Shown piece after piece: positions 51,978 to 60,725 of a stretch of DNA of 64,000 nucleotides. The stretch spans positions 124,001 through 188,000 of the forward strand of contig NZ_JAIVKL010000001.1 of the NCBI RefSeq assembly GCF_020524045.1, read 5' to 3'. A program made the translations under genes and the position numbers. This stretch comes from Metabacillus litoralis (GTDB lineage Bacteria > Bacillota > Bacilli > Bacillales > Bacillaceae). The stretch's first letter is position 1, and the number at the start of each line of letters is the position of its first letter. The notes under the pieces are model-generated. The model did no database searches. It had not been told where the DNA came from and worked only from the letters and a program-made list of their open reading frames with translations.

Positions 51978-53355
51978 AATTGACTCTAAGTGAATTTACA
52001 AACTTCTTATAAGATTGATACATCGATGTTTTAATTAAAATAATTGAATCTTCATCAGCTGTATCTGATAGAAACTCAAATGCTTTTTTAGGATCTTGAC
52101 AATGTAAGATTTTCTTGCTATCCATACCATTTTTTATTGCTTGTAAACCGATCAACTCAGCTTCATTTCCTATCGTGAGCAGATAATCGATCTCTTCTTT
52201 TGCGACAATATCACCTACTAGTTTATGAATTTCACTCGTTTTGTCTCCTAAATATTTAATGTCCCCAAACACAGCAATCTTCTTGTTACCTTTAGCAACA
52301 TTTGTTAATACATCTAAAGAAGATTCTATTGATGTTGGATTCGAACTCCACGTATCGTCTATTAATGTAGATCCGTTTATTCCTCTTACTATTTCCACAT
52401 GCCTTGGTAATAAAGGAAAACTTGCTAAACGCTTACCAGCACTTTCTATACTCATTCCAAGCTGATATGCTGCCGCTATGGCTGCTGTTGCGTTATATAC
52501 ATTATGTTTTCCTAGACCTGGAACTTCAAAAATATAAGAATTTTGAGAATGAATTAAATGAAATTTCATTTTATTTTCTCCGTACATTATTTTCCCAATT
52601 TTAAAATCTGCTATGTTATTCATTCCAAAGGTTACAATCTTCTTATTCATTTTCTTTAAATCTATCTTTCTTACATGATCATCATCACCATTTACAACAA
52701 TTGTTCCTTTGGAGTCTATTAGAGAGAAGATTGACAGCTTTTCATTTATATAAGAATCTAAATCTGGAAAACCATTCAAATGATCAATACCAATAGATGT
52801 CAAAATTCCAACATGTGGCTTAAAGTATTGATACGCTCGTTTTAAATGTCCTGGAACTGCTACAGCTGTCTCCATTACCGCAAGATCATCTGATTGTTTA
52901 ATTCCTAACAAATAATCTAAATGCCGAGAAGGATCGTTTTCATTTCGTATGGTTTTATATACATTGAATTTATGAGAGAAAATCCAACTAATCATTTCCT
53001 TTGTCGTTGTTTTTCCACAAGTACCGGTGATGGCCACAAAAGGTATTTTAAGAGTATTTCGATAAAAATCAACAAATCTCCAGTATGCCATTCTTACATT
53101 TTTCACTAAAACTATCGTTACGTTTCTCCCTGCATTTCGTAATAAATCGGGCTTTGATGTAATAATTGTAAGCTGCTTAAAATGATTAGATGTTTTTAGA
53201 GATAAAATTCCTTTCGTATGAAAGTACAATGTATGGTCTTTGAGTAAAGAATATTTTGGGATTTTTATTACATGGCGAATAAGGGGATTTGTTTCGCCAA
53301 CTATCACTTTTCCTTTCATGAAGGGCAATAGATCTTGTAAATAGATTGGTTTCAT
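51976..53355 (-). CDS. MurF-like Mur ligase (copy 1)
   Basis: A 459-residue amide ligase of the Mur superfamily: a 105-residue N-terminal domain, a central ATPase with P-loop AITGTCGKTTTKEM near residue 110, SIGIDHLNGFPDLDSYINEK near 187, and a C-terminal ligase domain with TLIDDTWSSNPTSIESSL near 320. These are MurF hallmarks, but the housekeeping murF normally lies beside ddl and this protein has no DCW neighbours. An acidic ETAVAVPGHL replaces the usual EMGxxxxGEI. It probably couples an amino acid or peptide to a carboxylate in the same pathway as the ATP-grasp proteins. Last gene of the leftward arm. Confidence 0.85.
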   Translation of the reverse strand: MKPIYLQDLLPFMKGKVIVGETNPLIRHVIKIPKYSLLKDHTLYFHTKGILSLKTSNHFKQLTIITSKPDLLRNAGRNVTIVLVKNVRMAYWRFVDFYRNTLKIPFVAITGTCGKTTTKEMISWIFSHKFNVYKTIRNENDPSRHLDYLLGIKQSDDLAVMETAVAVPGHLKRAYQYFKPHVGILTSIGIDHLNGFPDLDSYINEKLSIFSLIDSKGTIVVNGDDDHVRKIDLKKMNKKIVTFGMNNIADFKIGKIMYGENKMKFHLIHSQNSYIFEVPGLGKHNVYNATAAIAAAYQLGMSIESAGKRLASFPLLPRHVEIVRGINGSTLIDDTWSSNPTSIESSLDVLTNVAKGNKKIAVFGDIKYLGDKTSEIHKLVGDIVAKEEIDYLLTIGNEAELIGLQAIKNGMDSKKILHCQDPKKAFEFLSDTADEDSIILIKTSMYQSYKKFVNSLRVN

Positions 53356-53373
53356 TTCTACTCTCCTTTTTAA

Positions 53374-53422
53374 ATTGGCTCTGATAAACTTTTTGCTTTT
53401 AGTAATACGAAGAAAAGATCCT
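53374..53422. repeat. possible miniature family B remnant
   Basis: TTGGCTCTGATAAACTTTTT followed by GAAGAAAAGATCCTTACTT resembles the two ends of family B joined together. It lies in the 70-base gap between two genes of the ATP-grasp locus. The match is weak. Confidence 0.3.
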
Positions 53423-53425
53423 TAC

Positions 53426-54730
53426 TTAAAAATCAGTTAGTGCTTTTGCATAGTGAAGTGGAGTTTGCCAAACCTTTTTATAAATTGACTCTGGTAAATG
53501 ATACAAACGTTCATCATCTGCGTAATTCACTTGAACTTCGAGAACCCAAACCTTTAGATGCTCATCTAGAACAATATCAATCGCTACATCTGCAAGTGAT
53601 TGCCTTCTTTTTTCAAGTGAAACACAAACATTTTCGCAAACTTGAATCATTTGAGTTTGAACGTTATTACACTTATCTTGGTCAAGAGTAAAATATTTTC
53701 TTAGTGTATCTTCAACTGGGACAATCTTCTGGCTATGTCTTAAATTAGTAATTACTTCGTTTGGTTTCGAAACTCGCCCATAAATACCAGAGCAATTCCA
53801 TTCTTTCGCTTCATCCTTTTGCATATACACTCGAAAATCTACTAAGCTGTTTTCATAAGTAAACGGAACACCTTGTTGGATAATATAAGGATGCTTATTT
53901 GTTAAATTTTCTAAAAAATGACTTAATTCACTTTCTGTAAATAAAATTTGTTCACGATTGTTTGTGTCTTTTATGAGAAATCCTATTTTCATTTTCTTTG
54001 CTTGAATGATACCCCTACCTCTTGAAAGATTTGTCGGCTTTAAATAGACGGTTTGATAATGGTTAATCATAACTAAAAAGCTATTTACATCTCTCAATTT
54101 TTGTGTGAAAGGTAGATGTTGATTTATAGAAGAATCTTTACAAAGTAATCTCCACAGCTTTGATTTTGACATTAAGCAATTATTAATCACTTGCATTTTT
54201 ACACCTTTTTTTAATAACTTCAGTTGACTTTTTTTTATATAAACTCGATTATATAAAACAGTTGGAAACGGAAATATTCCTTCTTTCCACTCATGATCTT
54301 TCGTATAATAATATGCTTTTATTAATTTATTCTCTTCATTGATTGAGTCAAGAGCCCCAACAAAAACAACTCCATGATCAAAATCAGATTTAGGAATTCG
54401 CTCTTTTAAAAGTTCTAATTTTCTTTGTGATAACCTTTCAAACTTCTTTTTTAATAACATGCCAATTAAAGGTCCAAATTGCACTCCACCATTTTTTATT
54501 TGAACATGAAGGTCAACATCTTCTGGTAATTTTATTGATTGCGAGAATTGTGGTGATACTCCAACTTCATTATATTGTAATGTATTATTTCCTTTTAGTT
54601 CCTTGATTACTTTCAACGTACCATAAGTGATGGGAATCTGTTGTTTTTCTACAAAATTATACTTACTTATTGTTTTTGGATTCATCCAAATTTCATTTAT
54701 ATTGCTGTCTTTCATCCACTTTATTTTCAC
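53426..54730 (-). CDS. YheC/YheD-type ATP-grasp protein, long form (copy 2)
   Basis: A 434-residue paralogue: GPLIGMLLKKKFERLSQRKL near residue 85, VFVGALDSINEENKLIKAYY near 122, ATP-grasp Lys in VYLKPTNLSRGRGIIQAKK near 228, and DVAIDIVLDEHLKVWVLEVQVNYADD near 390. The last segment holds the Asp/Glu/Asn metal ligands, with Gln in place of a usual residue (EVQ). The start is GTG at 54730, 11 bases after AGAGAGG; an ATG five codons later is possible. Lies between the two Mur-ligase genes. Confidence 0.85.
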   Translation of the reverse strand: MKIKWMKDSNINEIWMNPKTISKYNFVEKQQIPITYGTLKVIKELKGNNTLQYNEVGVSPQFSQSIKLPEDVDLHVQIKNGGVQFGPLIGMLLKKKFERLSQRKLELLKERIPKSDFDHGVVFVGALDSINEENKLIKAYYYTKDHEWKEGIFPFPTVLYNRVYIKKSQLKLLKKGVKMQVINNCLMSKSKLWRLLCKDSSINQHLPFTQKLRDVNSFLVMINHYQTVYLKPTNLSRGRGIIQAKKMKIGFLIKDTNNREQILFTESELSHFLENLTNKHPYIIQQGVPFTYENSLVDFRVYMQKDEAKEWNCSGIYGRVSKPNEVITNLRHSQKIVPVEDTLRKYFTLDQDKCNNVQTQMIQVCENVCVSLEKRRQSLADVAIDIVLDEHLKVWVLEVQVNYADDERLYHLPESIYKKVWQTPLHYAKALTDF

Positions 54731-54805
54731 TGATTACACAACCTCTCTTTGGATGTCATTTCTCTTGGTGTAAATGCCTGGTATCACGTTCCATAATTAT
54801 CCATT

Positions 54806-56194
54806 TTATGCTTGGCGATATTTTACGACAACTTGGCGATATTCGCTTTTCATTTTTCCAAGAGACATCTTAAAAAGAATACAAGAGTTTTCACCACTAA
54901 TTTCTTCTAATACAGAATCTAATTCACTAGCATCATCAACCATTATTACTTTTGAAGCATCCATCCCATTTTCTATAGCACTCATCCCAGTTAATTTCGC
55001 ATGACTTCCAACAGTAATTAAATAGTCTAGCCCTCCCATTTCCATAAGTGTTTTACCTATTTTAATATGCTGCTCTTGCAAATGTTTACCAAGTCTCTGC
55101 ATCTTACCTAAAACAAATATTTCCTTACTATCTTTAGAAATATTCTTTAATACTTGCATAGCAGCTTTAACTGAGCTTGGATTACAGCTCCACGTATCAT
55201 CAATGACCATACTTTGGTTATAACCTTCATATATTTTCACATGACGAGACATTGTGCGAAAAGTTTGAAGTCGATTTATACAAGTTTCTATTGAAATCCC
55301 TATAGAATGACAAGCTGCAATGGCTGCTAAACTATTAAAAATATTATGTTCGCCGTATCCAGGTACAAAAACTGTATATTGTTTACCAGAGTTCAGAAGT
55401 GTATAGTTCATCCCCTCATTTACATAGGAAATTTTATCTGCTCGATAATTTGCTTCTTCGTTCACTCCGAATGAGATGATTTTCCCTTGATAATTCGACA
55501 TATCTATTTTCTTTATGTTTTCATCGTCAGCATTTATGATAAGAATTCCTTTGTAAGATAACGCCTCTAGCATTTCTGCTTTAGCTTTAATATAATTTTC
55601 AAGTGTTCTACATCCTTCTAGATGTGCTTCACCAATATTTGTGATCACACCTACTGTTGGTCGAAAATATCTCCCGCTACTACGAACGTTTCCTCTGTAG
55701 GCGACACCCATTTCAAACACTGCTAATTGTGTGGAGTCATCTAATCCAAACAAATACCCATGATTCAAGTGCAATCCGTTTTGACTTTGAAAGGTTTTAT
55801 GAACCATTAGATCTTCTTTTGCAATATGGTTAACCATATCCTTTGTCGTCGTTTTACCACACGTCCCCGTTACCCCGATAACAGGAATATCAAATAAACT
55901 TCGATAATAACAAATAAATTTCCAATAAGCTTCTTTACAATCATTCACTAAGATAATATTTACATCTTTGTGAATAGGTTCTTCCCCAGTTAAGTGGTCA
56001 ACAACGATGCTATAGCCTTGTTTTGTTTTTAACAAATCCCAATTACATGCATTTGGAACATGGCAAAAATATAAAACATGTTGATCAATATTACTTTGTC
56101 TTTTCACCACTTTTTGTATGGTACTTTCTTCATTTCCTTTAACTAGCGAGCCATCAATTTCTCTCACAATATCTTTTAATAAAAGGGGTTTCAT
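54806..56194 (-). CDS. MurF-like Mur ligase (copy 2)
   Basis: A 462-residue Mur superfamily ligase: P-loop GVTGTCGKTTTKDM near residue 113, the catalytic-acid region AVFEMGVAYRGNVRSSGRYF near 158, TNIGEAHLEGCRTLENYIKAKAEML near 188, and C-terminal MVIDDTWSCNPSSVKAAM. It keeps EMG, so it is more MurF-like than copy 1; the two share their whole length. Its ATG overlaps the stop of the upstream ATP-grasp gene (TAATG), so the two are translated together, which implies joint function. Confidence 0.87.
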   Translation of the reverse strand: MKPLLLKDIVREIDGSLVKGNEESTIQKVVKRQSNIDQHVLYFCHVPNACNWDLLKTKQGYSIVVDHLTGEEPIHKDVNIILVNDCKEAYWKFICYYRSLFDIPVIGVTGTCGKTTTKDMVNHIAKEDLMVHKTFQSQNGLHLNHGYLFGLDDSTQLAVFEMGVAYRGNVRSSGRYFRPTVGVITNIGEAHLEGCRTLENYIKAKAEMLEALSYKGILIINADDENIKKIDMSNYQGKIISFGVNEEANYRADKISYVNEGMNYTLLNSGKQYTVFVPGYGEHNIFNSLAAIAACHSIGISIETCINRLQTFRTMSRHVKIYEGYNQSMVIDDTWSCNPSSVKAAMQVLKNISKDSKEIFVLGKMQRLGKHLQEQHIKIGKTLMEMGGLDYLITVGSHAKLTGMSAIENGMDASKVIMVDDASELDSVLEEISGENSCILFKMSLGKMKSEYRQVVVKYRQA

Positions 56195-57291
56195 TAGTCA
56201 TACTCCTTTATTTCATGCTCATAAAGGTATTTAGCATATCCAATGGGTGTGAAATAAGTCGATTTCCAAACATCATTCATTCCAGCATTTTTAAATGTGA
56301 TTCTGAGATCCCGACAATTCGCTTCAATAAACATTGGAAATCCTTCATTTGTCATCCCTATATCTAAGCCTAAATCAGCAAGCTTTGGTAATTTAGCTGT
56401 AAGGTTTGAGGCAACTTTTTCCGAGAAAAACTCGATATTTTTATATACCGTTTTATAGTCAAGAGATAACTCATTTACCAATTCCTCTAGCGTTTTACAT
56501 GTTCCTCCTTTTGCAACATTTGTTACATGTCCGCCAAGTTGAGCTACTTTTCCAACAATTCCTGTTACTTGCCATTTACCTTTCTCGTTTTTTTGAACAG
56601 ATACGCGCAAATCAAAAGGACTTCCTTTAAATGTCGCTAATGGAATTCGTTCTTGAATTAGGTTGTTTTTAGAATTGATTTTTCTCTTTAAGATTACGGG
56701 GAAGTTTTTTGTTGTAAAAACTTCTTTGTGTAGTGTATTTCCTTTCTTTTTGTAAAAAAACATTTCCCAATTTTCCACATCAACTTTAGCTAACTTGATT
56801 ACACCGCTACCAAGACTATTGTTGTTTGGCTTTATAATTAAATCTTTATATTTTTTTAACATCGCGTGAAGATTCACTTCGCTGGCTCTAACTGTTTCTG
56901 GTAAGTGCGGTTGTATATCTTCATGAACTTGGAGAATTTGATGAATCTTTAATTTTCCAAATCGATTCCATTTATTAAAAATAATGATTCCTTTTTCATT
57001 TAAGAGATGTATTTTCTCTTCAGCAGTTTGTTTAAAATGTAAGGCACGATTATGAATAACTGTAGGAACAGGTAGTTTTCGTTGTTCATATTTACCGCCG
57101 GTTTCCATCACATAAGCATGAACATAATCACAATTTCCACTAATATCTTTCAGCCTAAAAAAACAAGGAATTAAACCATAATGTTTTGCAGCTTCTTCAT
57201 ATAAAGATAATTGCTCGTATGTTGATTTTTGGTTTTTAATTCCTCCAAAATTAATTCCATCCAGTAAGATTCCAACAAAAGGTTTGGTCAT
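56194..57291 (-). CDS. YheC/YheD-type ATP-grasp protein, short form (copy 3)
   Basis: A 365-residue form that starts directly at the first motif (KPFVGILLDGINFGG) and lacks the roughly 75-residue N-terminal domain of the long copies. ATP-grasp Lys in LIIKPNNNSLGSGVIKLAK near residue 155; LADLGLDIGMTNEGFPMFIEANCRDLR near 320 holds the metal ligands. The size is like B. subtilis YheC. GGAGGG precedes the ATG. Coupled by a one-base overlap to Mur ligase copy 2. Confidence 0.86.
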   Translation of the reverse strand: MTKPFVGILLDGINFGGIKNQKSTYEQLSLYEEAAKHYGLIPCFFRLKDISGNCDYVHAYVMETGGKYEQRKLPVPTVIHNRALHFKQTAEEKIHLLNEKGIIIFNKWNRFGKLKIHQILQVHEDIQPHLPETVRASEVNLHAMLKKYKDLIIKPNNNSLGSGVIKLAKVDVENWEMFFYKKKGNTLHKEVFTTKNFPVILKRKINSKNNLIQERIPLATFKGSPFDLRVSVQKNEKGKWQVTGIVGKVAQLGGHVTNVAKGGTCKTLEELVNELSLDYKTVYKNIEFFSEKVASNLTAKLPKLADLGLDIGMTNEGFPMFIEANCRDLRITFKNAGMNDVWKSTYFTPIGYAKYLYEHEIKEYD

Positions 57292-57311
57292 GTCATTATC
57301 CCTCCTTTACC

Positions 57312-58625
57312 TTAAAATTCTGCTAATGATTTTGCATAATGAAACGGAGTTGTACGCAAAATCTTAACTAATTGGCGATTCTTCATTTTTATTAAGCTAT
57401 CATATCCATAGAGCTTATTAACCTCTAAAACCCAAATATTGTCTTGATCATCAATAATACAGTCTATTGCAACATCACCATAATTGCCGATTGTCTTATC
57501 TAATGTTTTACACAAATTGATGCAAGTGATATAAATTTTTTGTTTCATACCATTTACTTCATCAGCGGTTCCTTCAAATAAAAATTTTATTGCATCTTCT
57601 CCAGATAATAATTTTTCTACATATTTCAAGTTTGTAATGATTGTATTTTTTATAGACACTCTTCCGATCATTCCTTGACAAACCCATTCTTTAAGGTGAT
57701 TTTTTTGAGCATAAATGCGAAAATCAACATTTTGATCATTTCGGGAAATGGAAACACTTTGTTGAATGATATATTTTTTATTAATTAAATTTTTTAGAAA
57801 CAATTGTAGATCGTCTTCGTTATTTATTATGGTTTTCTCTCTATTACGATTCGTTATAATAAGTAATTCTTGTTCATCTTTAGAAACATGAAAAATCCCT
57901 TTTCCTCCTGCACCATCGCGTGGCTTTAAATAAATAGATCGGTACTTATCTAAAAATCGTATTACTTGTTCACCATCACTTAAGGTTTCAGTATAAGGAA
58001 AATACTTTGCTAGCTCATTGTCTACTAAGCTGTATTCATTTATTTCACCTTTACAAAAATAATATGAATTAATAACTTTATCGCCAATTTGTGATAGTAA
58101 ATCGTTGTACTTCTCGGTATCAATGGGGTGTCTTTTGTATACAACATCAGGATAAGGAAATGTACCAGCTAGCCATCTAGTATTTGCATCCTCACCTTTT
58201 GAATTGTAGTAATATCCATGAATTATTTTTTTCTCCGTATCAATTTCTTTTGCAGCAAAGATAAAAATGAGACCACCTATTTCTGAATAGGTGGAAAAGC
58301 GACCTTTCATACGTTCTAATCTTTTTGGTGATAGATGTTTTTTATTAGAATAAGCGACAAAGCCAATAACTGGACCAATTCGGAGCGTTCGACCAGTTAA
58401 AACCAATTCAAATGGAACTTCATTGGGGATCGTAAAGGTTTTCGTTATGTCAACTGGAATTCCTATTTTATTCTCAGCTAACTCATCATCCATTTTTACC
58501 AAATATTCTTTTGACCAGTTTCCGATTTTAAGAATAATTCGATGTTGCGTGATACCGTATTCATTCTTCAACTTTTTAGAAATATGAATTTCTTCTAGAA
58601 TATTATGATATTCAATCGTTACCAT
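57312..58625 (-). CDS. YheC/YheD-type ATP-grasp protein, long form (copy 4)
   Basis: A 437-residue long-form paralogue: GPVIGFVAYSNKKHLSPKRL near residue 92, GGLIFIFAAKEID near 127, ATP-grasp Lys in IYLKPRDGAGGKGIFHVSKD near 237, and GDVAIDCIIDDQDNIWVLEVNKLYGYD near 395. I chose the ATG at 58625, eight bases after GAGGGGGG; an ATG two codons upstream lies too close to it. It is 20 bases upstream of copy 3. A family A repeat (58752-58935) separates it from copy 5. Confidence 0.87.
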   Translation of the reverse strand: MVTIEYHNILEEIHISKKLKNEYGITQHRIILKIGNWSKEYLVKMDDELAENKIGIPVDITKTFTIPNEVPFELVLTGRTLRIGPVIGFVAYSNKKHLSPKRLERMKGRFSTYSEIGGLIFIFAAKEIDTEKKIIHGYYYNSKGEDANTRWLAGTFPYPDVVYKRHPIDTEKYNDLLSQIGDKVINSYYFCKGEINEYSLVDNELAKYFPYTETLSDGEQVIRFLDKYRSIYLKPRDGAGGKGIFHVSKDEQELLIITNRNREKTIINNEDDLQLFLKNLINKKYIIQQSVSISRNDQNVDFRIYAQKNHLKEWVCQGMIGRVSIKNTIITNLKYVEKLLSGEDAIKFLFEGTADEVNGMKQKIYITCINLCKTLDKTIGNYGDVAIDCIIDDQDNIWVLEVNKLYGYDSLIKMKNRQLVKILRTTPFHYAKSLAEF

Positions 58626-58751
58626 ACCCATTTCCCCCCTCTGATACAAAGCTTGAGACACTATAATTCATTACATGCACAAATGTACAGTTGGGTACGG
58701 CTTTTTACCTATAATTTGGCAAAAATATTGATTGTGGGTGTTATTATTTTA

Positions 58752-58935
58752 AGCTATGTTAAAGCTTAAGATTGATTTTTAGCACTTGGTTGATTGGAGT
58801 GAAAGGCATGAGACTCCTGCGGGAGAAGCGTGTCAAAGGGAGACCCCACAGGCGCTTGCGCCGAGGAGGCTTCCGGACCGCCCGCGGAAAGCGAATGCCT
58901 GTAACGGAAATCAACCACAAAGTTTAACAGAGCCT
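58752..58935 (-). repeat. family A dispersed repeat, inverted copy A2
   Basis: The reverse orientation of A1 with very high identity: begins GCTATGTTAAAGCTTAAG and ends AAAGTTTAACAGAGCC, with core GAGACTCCTGCGGGAGAAGC, CCCACAGGCGCTTGCGCCGA and GACCGCCCGCGGAAAGCG. It lies inside the leftward ATP-grasp gene series, 13 bases after the stop of copy 5, and its GC-rich pairing may affect read-through. Confidence 0.88.
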
Positions 58936-58948
58936 TATTTTATAATGG

Positions 58949-60010
58949 TTATCTTTGTGACAAATAATAGGCATATTCAAAAGGTCGAGTGAATGAGAGA
59001 TCTTGATCCTTTAAACTACGAATAGGATATGGTAAATGATTCACTTCAAAAACCCATAAAGCCCCTTGTTGATCTAAACCGAGGTCAATTCCTATGTCAC
59101 CCATATGATAGCTTGAATCATCAAACGTTTTTCCTATCTCATGTCCTAATTGAATAATAGATTCCTTTATATTGATGATTTTTTCAGAAGAGAACATCTC
59201 TTTTAAAAATGGTTCAATATACATAAGCATGTTTTTATCTGCTCCTCTTGAAACAAACGGTTTTTTCAGAGCAATTCTGCCTACCAATAGACTTACATCC
59301 CATTCACCAGTACCATTTTTATTCATGTTTAAGCGAATATCCGTTGATTTTCCTTTCCATTTTGATGTTTGGACACCTTGTTGAATCATATACTTACCAG
59401 TTGAAAACCCCTTAGGATATAAGTTCCATATGTCTTTACTATTCTTAACAATGCTATTTTTTTTAGCCGTTTCTATTTTCATATGATCTTCATCTCTTTT
59501 TACCCATATGATTCCTTTTCCACTATGTCCTCTAATTGGTTTTAAATAAAATTCATGAAAATCTTTTAAAGCCTCATCAAGATCATTTACTTCTCTTAAC
59601 ATCCTTGAAAGAGGTAAATGGATTCTAAGTGATTTATTTTCTGATAAAATCTGACTTCCTTCATACTTGTTATAAAAATGATTATTAAAGATTCTACCAG
59701 GCATTAGCTTTTCTATTGCTTGTAATTCATGATGATCCACTTCACTTTGCATATAAATGACATCAGGTAATGAAAAAGTTCCATTCTCTATTACAATTTT
59801 ATTGTCTTTTTTTCTATAAATCTGTCCTTTTAAAGTGGAGGTTTCAATATTTAGATTTTCTAATGTAAAAACAATGATTTCATCAAATAAATCTTTTTCT
59901 AGCATAGAGATTCTTCTTTGAGTTAACCGTTTAAACGTTCTTCTAGTTGTTTTACTACTTCTACCAACACATATTCCTAACTTTGGCTTCATATTAGATT
60001 GTTCATTCAT
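58949..60010 (-). CDS. YheC/YheD-type ATP-grasp protein, short form (copy 5)
   Basis: A 353-residue short-form paralogue: KPKLGICVGRSSKTTRRTFK at the N terminus, ATP-grasp Lys in FYLKPIRGHSGKGIIWVKRD near residue 157, and MGDIGIDLGLDQQGALWVFEVNHLPYP near 318. The ATG at 60010 follows AAAGGAG by ten bases; a GTG three codons earlier is inside the spacing region. First gene of the leftward arm, divergent from the Cys-rich protein gene. Confidence 0.86.
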   Translation of the reverse strand: MNEQSNMKPKLGICVGRSSKTTRRTFKRLTQRRISMLEKDLFDEIIVFTLENLNIETSTLKGQIYRKKDNKIVIENGTFSLPDVIYMQSEVDHHELQAIEKLMPGRIFNNHFYNKYEGSQILSENKSLRIHLPLSRMLREVNDLDEALKDFHEFYLKPIRGHSGKGIIWVKRDEDHMKIETAKKNSIVKNSKDIWNLYPKGFSTGKYMIQQGVQTSKWKGKSTDIRLNMNKNGTGEWDVSLLVGRIALKKPFVSRGADKNMLMYIEPFLKEMFSSEKIINIKESIIQLGHEIGKTFDDSSYHMGDIGIDLGLDQQGALWVFEVNHLPYPIRSLKDQDLSFTRPFEYAYYLSQR

Positions 60011-60154
60011 ATAAAACACTCTCCTTTCTACAAATTATGTTGTTAAACAATATTTGGATTATACTTTTTTCTATTTCCTAGACGAGCGTATATACATTCT
60101 TTTTAGAGATGAATACAATATAATGAATAAAATAGTTAAAGGAGATTGATAAAT

Positions 60155-60667
60155 ATGCCATGTACTTCAACAGTTTCACTAGATTATTATGATTTCGAAT
60201 GGTTGGGTGATGCTTCCGCTGGAGTAATTAGTTATCGCGTAACTGGGATTTTAGAGGATTGTTCTGGTGGAATGGATTTCCCTGATTTAAGTCACTTTAC
60301 AGTTGGCTTCGGATGTCCTTTAGAATTTTTTCCGGACGAACCAGTTGTAGGGTCAGTTCAGTATTATCTAGATGGAGAATTAATTAGTACTCAAGCTGTG
60401 AGTGTTGATTTTGTTTCAAGCGGAGAATTTCCATTTGACGGAATTAAATTCGAACAATTAGATGGTGACACAGTTCTAAAATCAGCTGCTTGTGGTGTAG
60501 ATGGAGATAATCGTACACATGATGCGATTTTCACTTTTCTATTACCAGAAGATGTAGGATTCATCTATCAAGAATGCTGTGTAGGAATTGGTTGGAAGGG
60601 TGGTACTACTAGATTGCCTTTCTGTCAGGAATGTATTACTGGACTTTGTTGTTCGACCAAAGGGTAA
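60155..60667 (+). CDS. Cys-rich acidic protein of unknown function, possible spore surface protein
   Basis: A 170-residue acidic, beta-rich protein with ten Cys: single Cys near the N terminus and in EDCSGG, GFGCPLEF and AACGVDG, then a dense C-terminal set (YQECCVGIGW, PFCQECITGLCC). No signal peptide or membrane helix is seen. The ATG is ten bases after AAAGGAG. GAATACAATATAA upstream is similar to the -10 of mother-cell SigE promoters, which fits a coat protein, but this is weak. No family recognised. It stands between the ATP-grasp genes and the sugar genes. Confidence 0.65.
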   Translation: MPCTSTVSLDYYDFEWLGDASAGVISYRVTGILEDCSGGMDFPDLSHFTVGFGCPLEFFPDEPVVGSVQYYLDGELISTQAVSVDFVSSGEFPFDGIKFEQLDGDTVLKSAACGVDGDNRTHDAIFTFLLPEDVGFIYQECCVGIGWKGGTTRLPFCQECITGLCCSTKG

Positions 60668-60694
60668 TCTAATCTATTATCAAACACGAAACAT

Positions 60695-60725
60695 AAAAAT
60701 AGCCTTCAACAGAAGGCTATTTTTT
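60695..60725. terminator. bidirectional terminator between the Cys-rich protein and glycosyltransferase genes
   Basis: A 13-bp perfect stem (60695-60707 with 60712-60724) with a short loop and A/T runs on either side, lying between convergent stops. Confidence 0.88.

Noticed and set aside
51976-56194. Cyanophycin synthetase
   Set aside because: The ATP-grasp and Mur-ligase parts are separate genes and no cyanophycinase is nearby; only the general chemistry is shared.
58786-58992. Rightward ORF of 68 codons
   Set aside because: It lies within repeat A2 and runs into the opposite end of an ATP-grasp gene.
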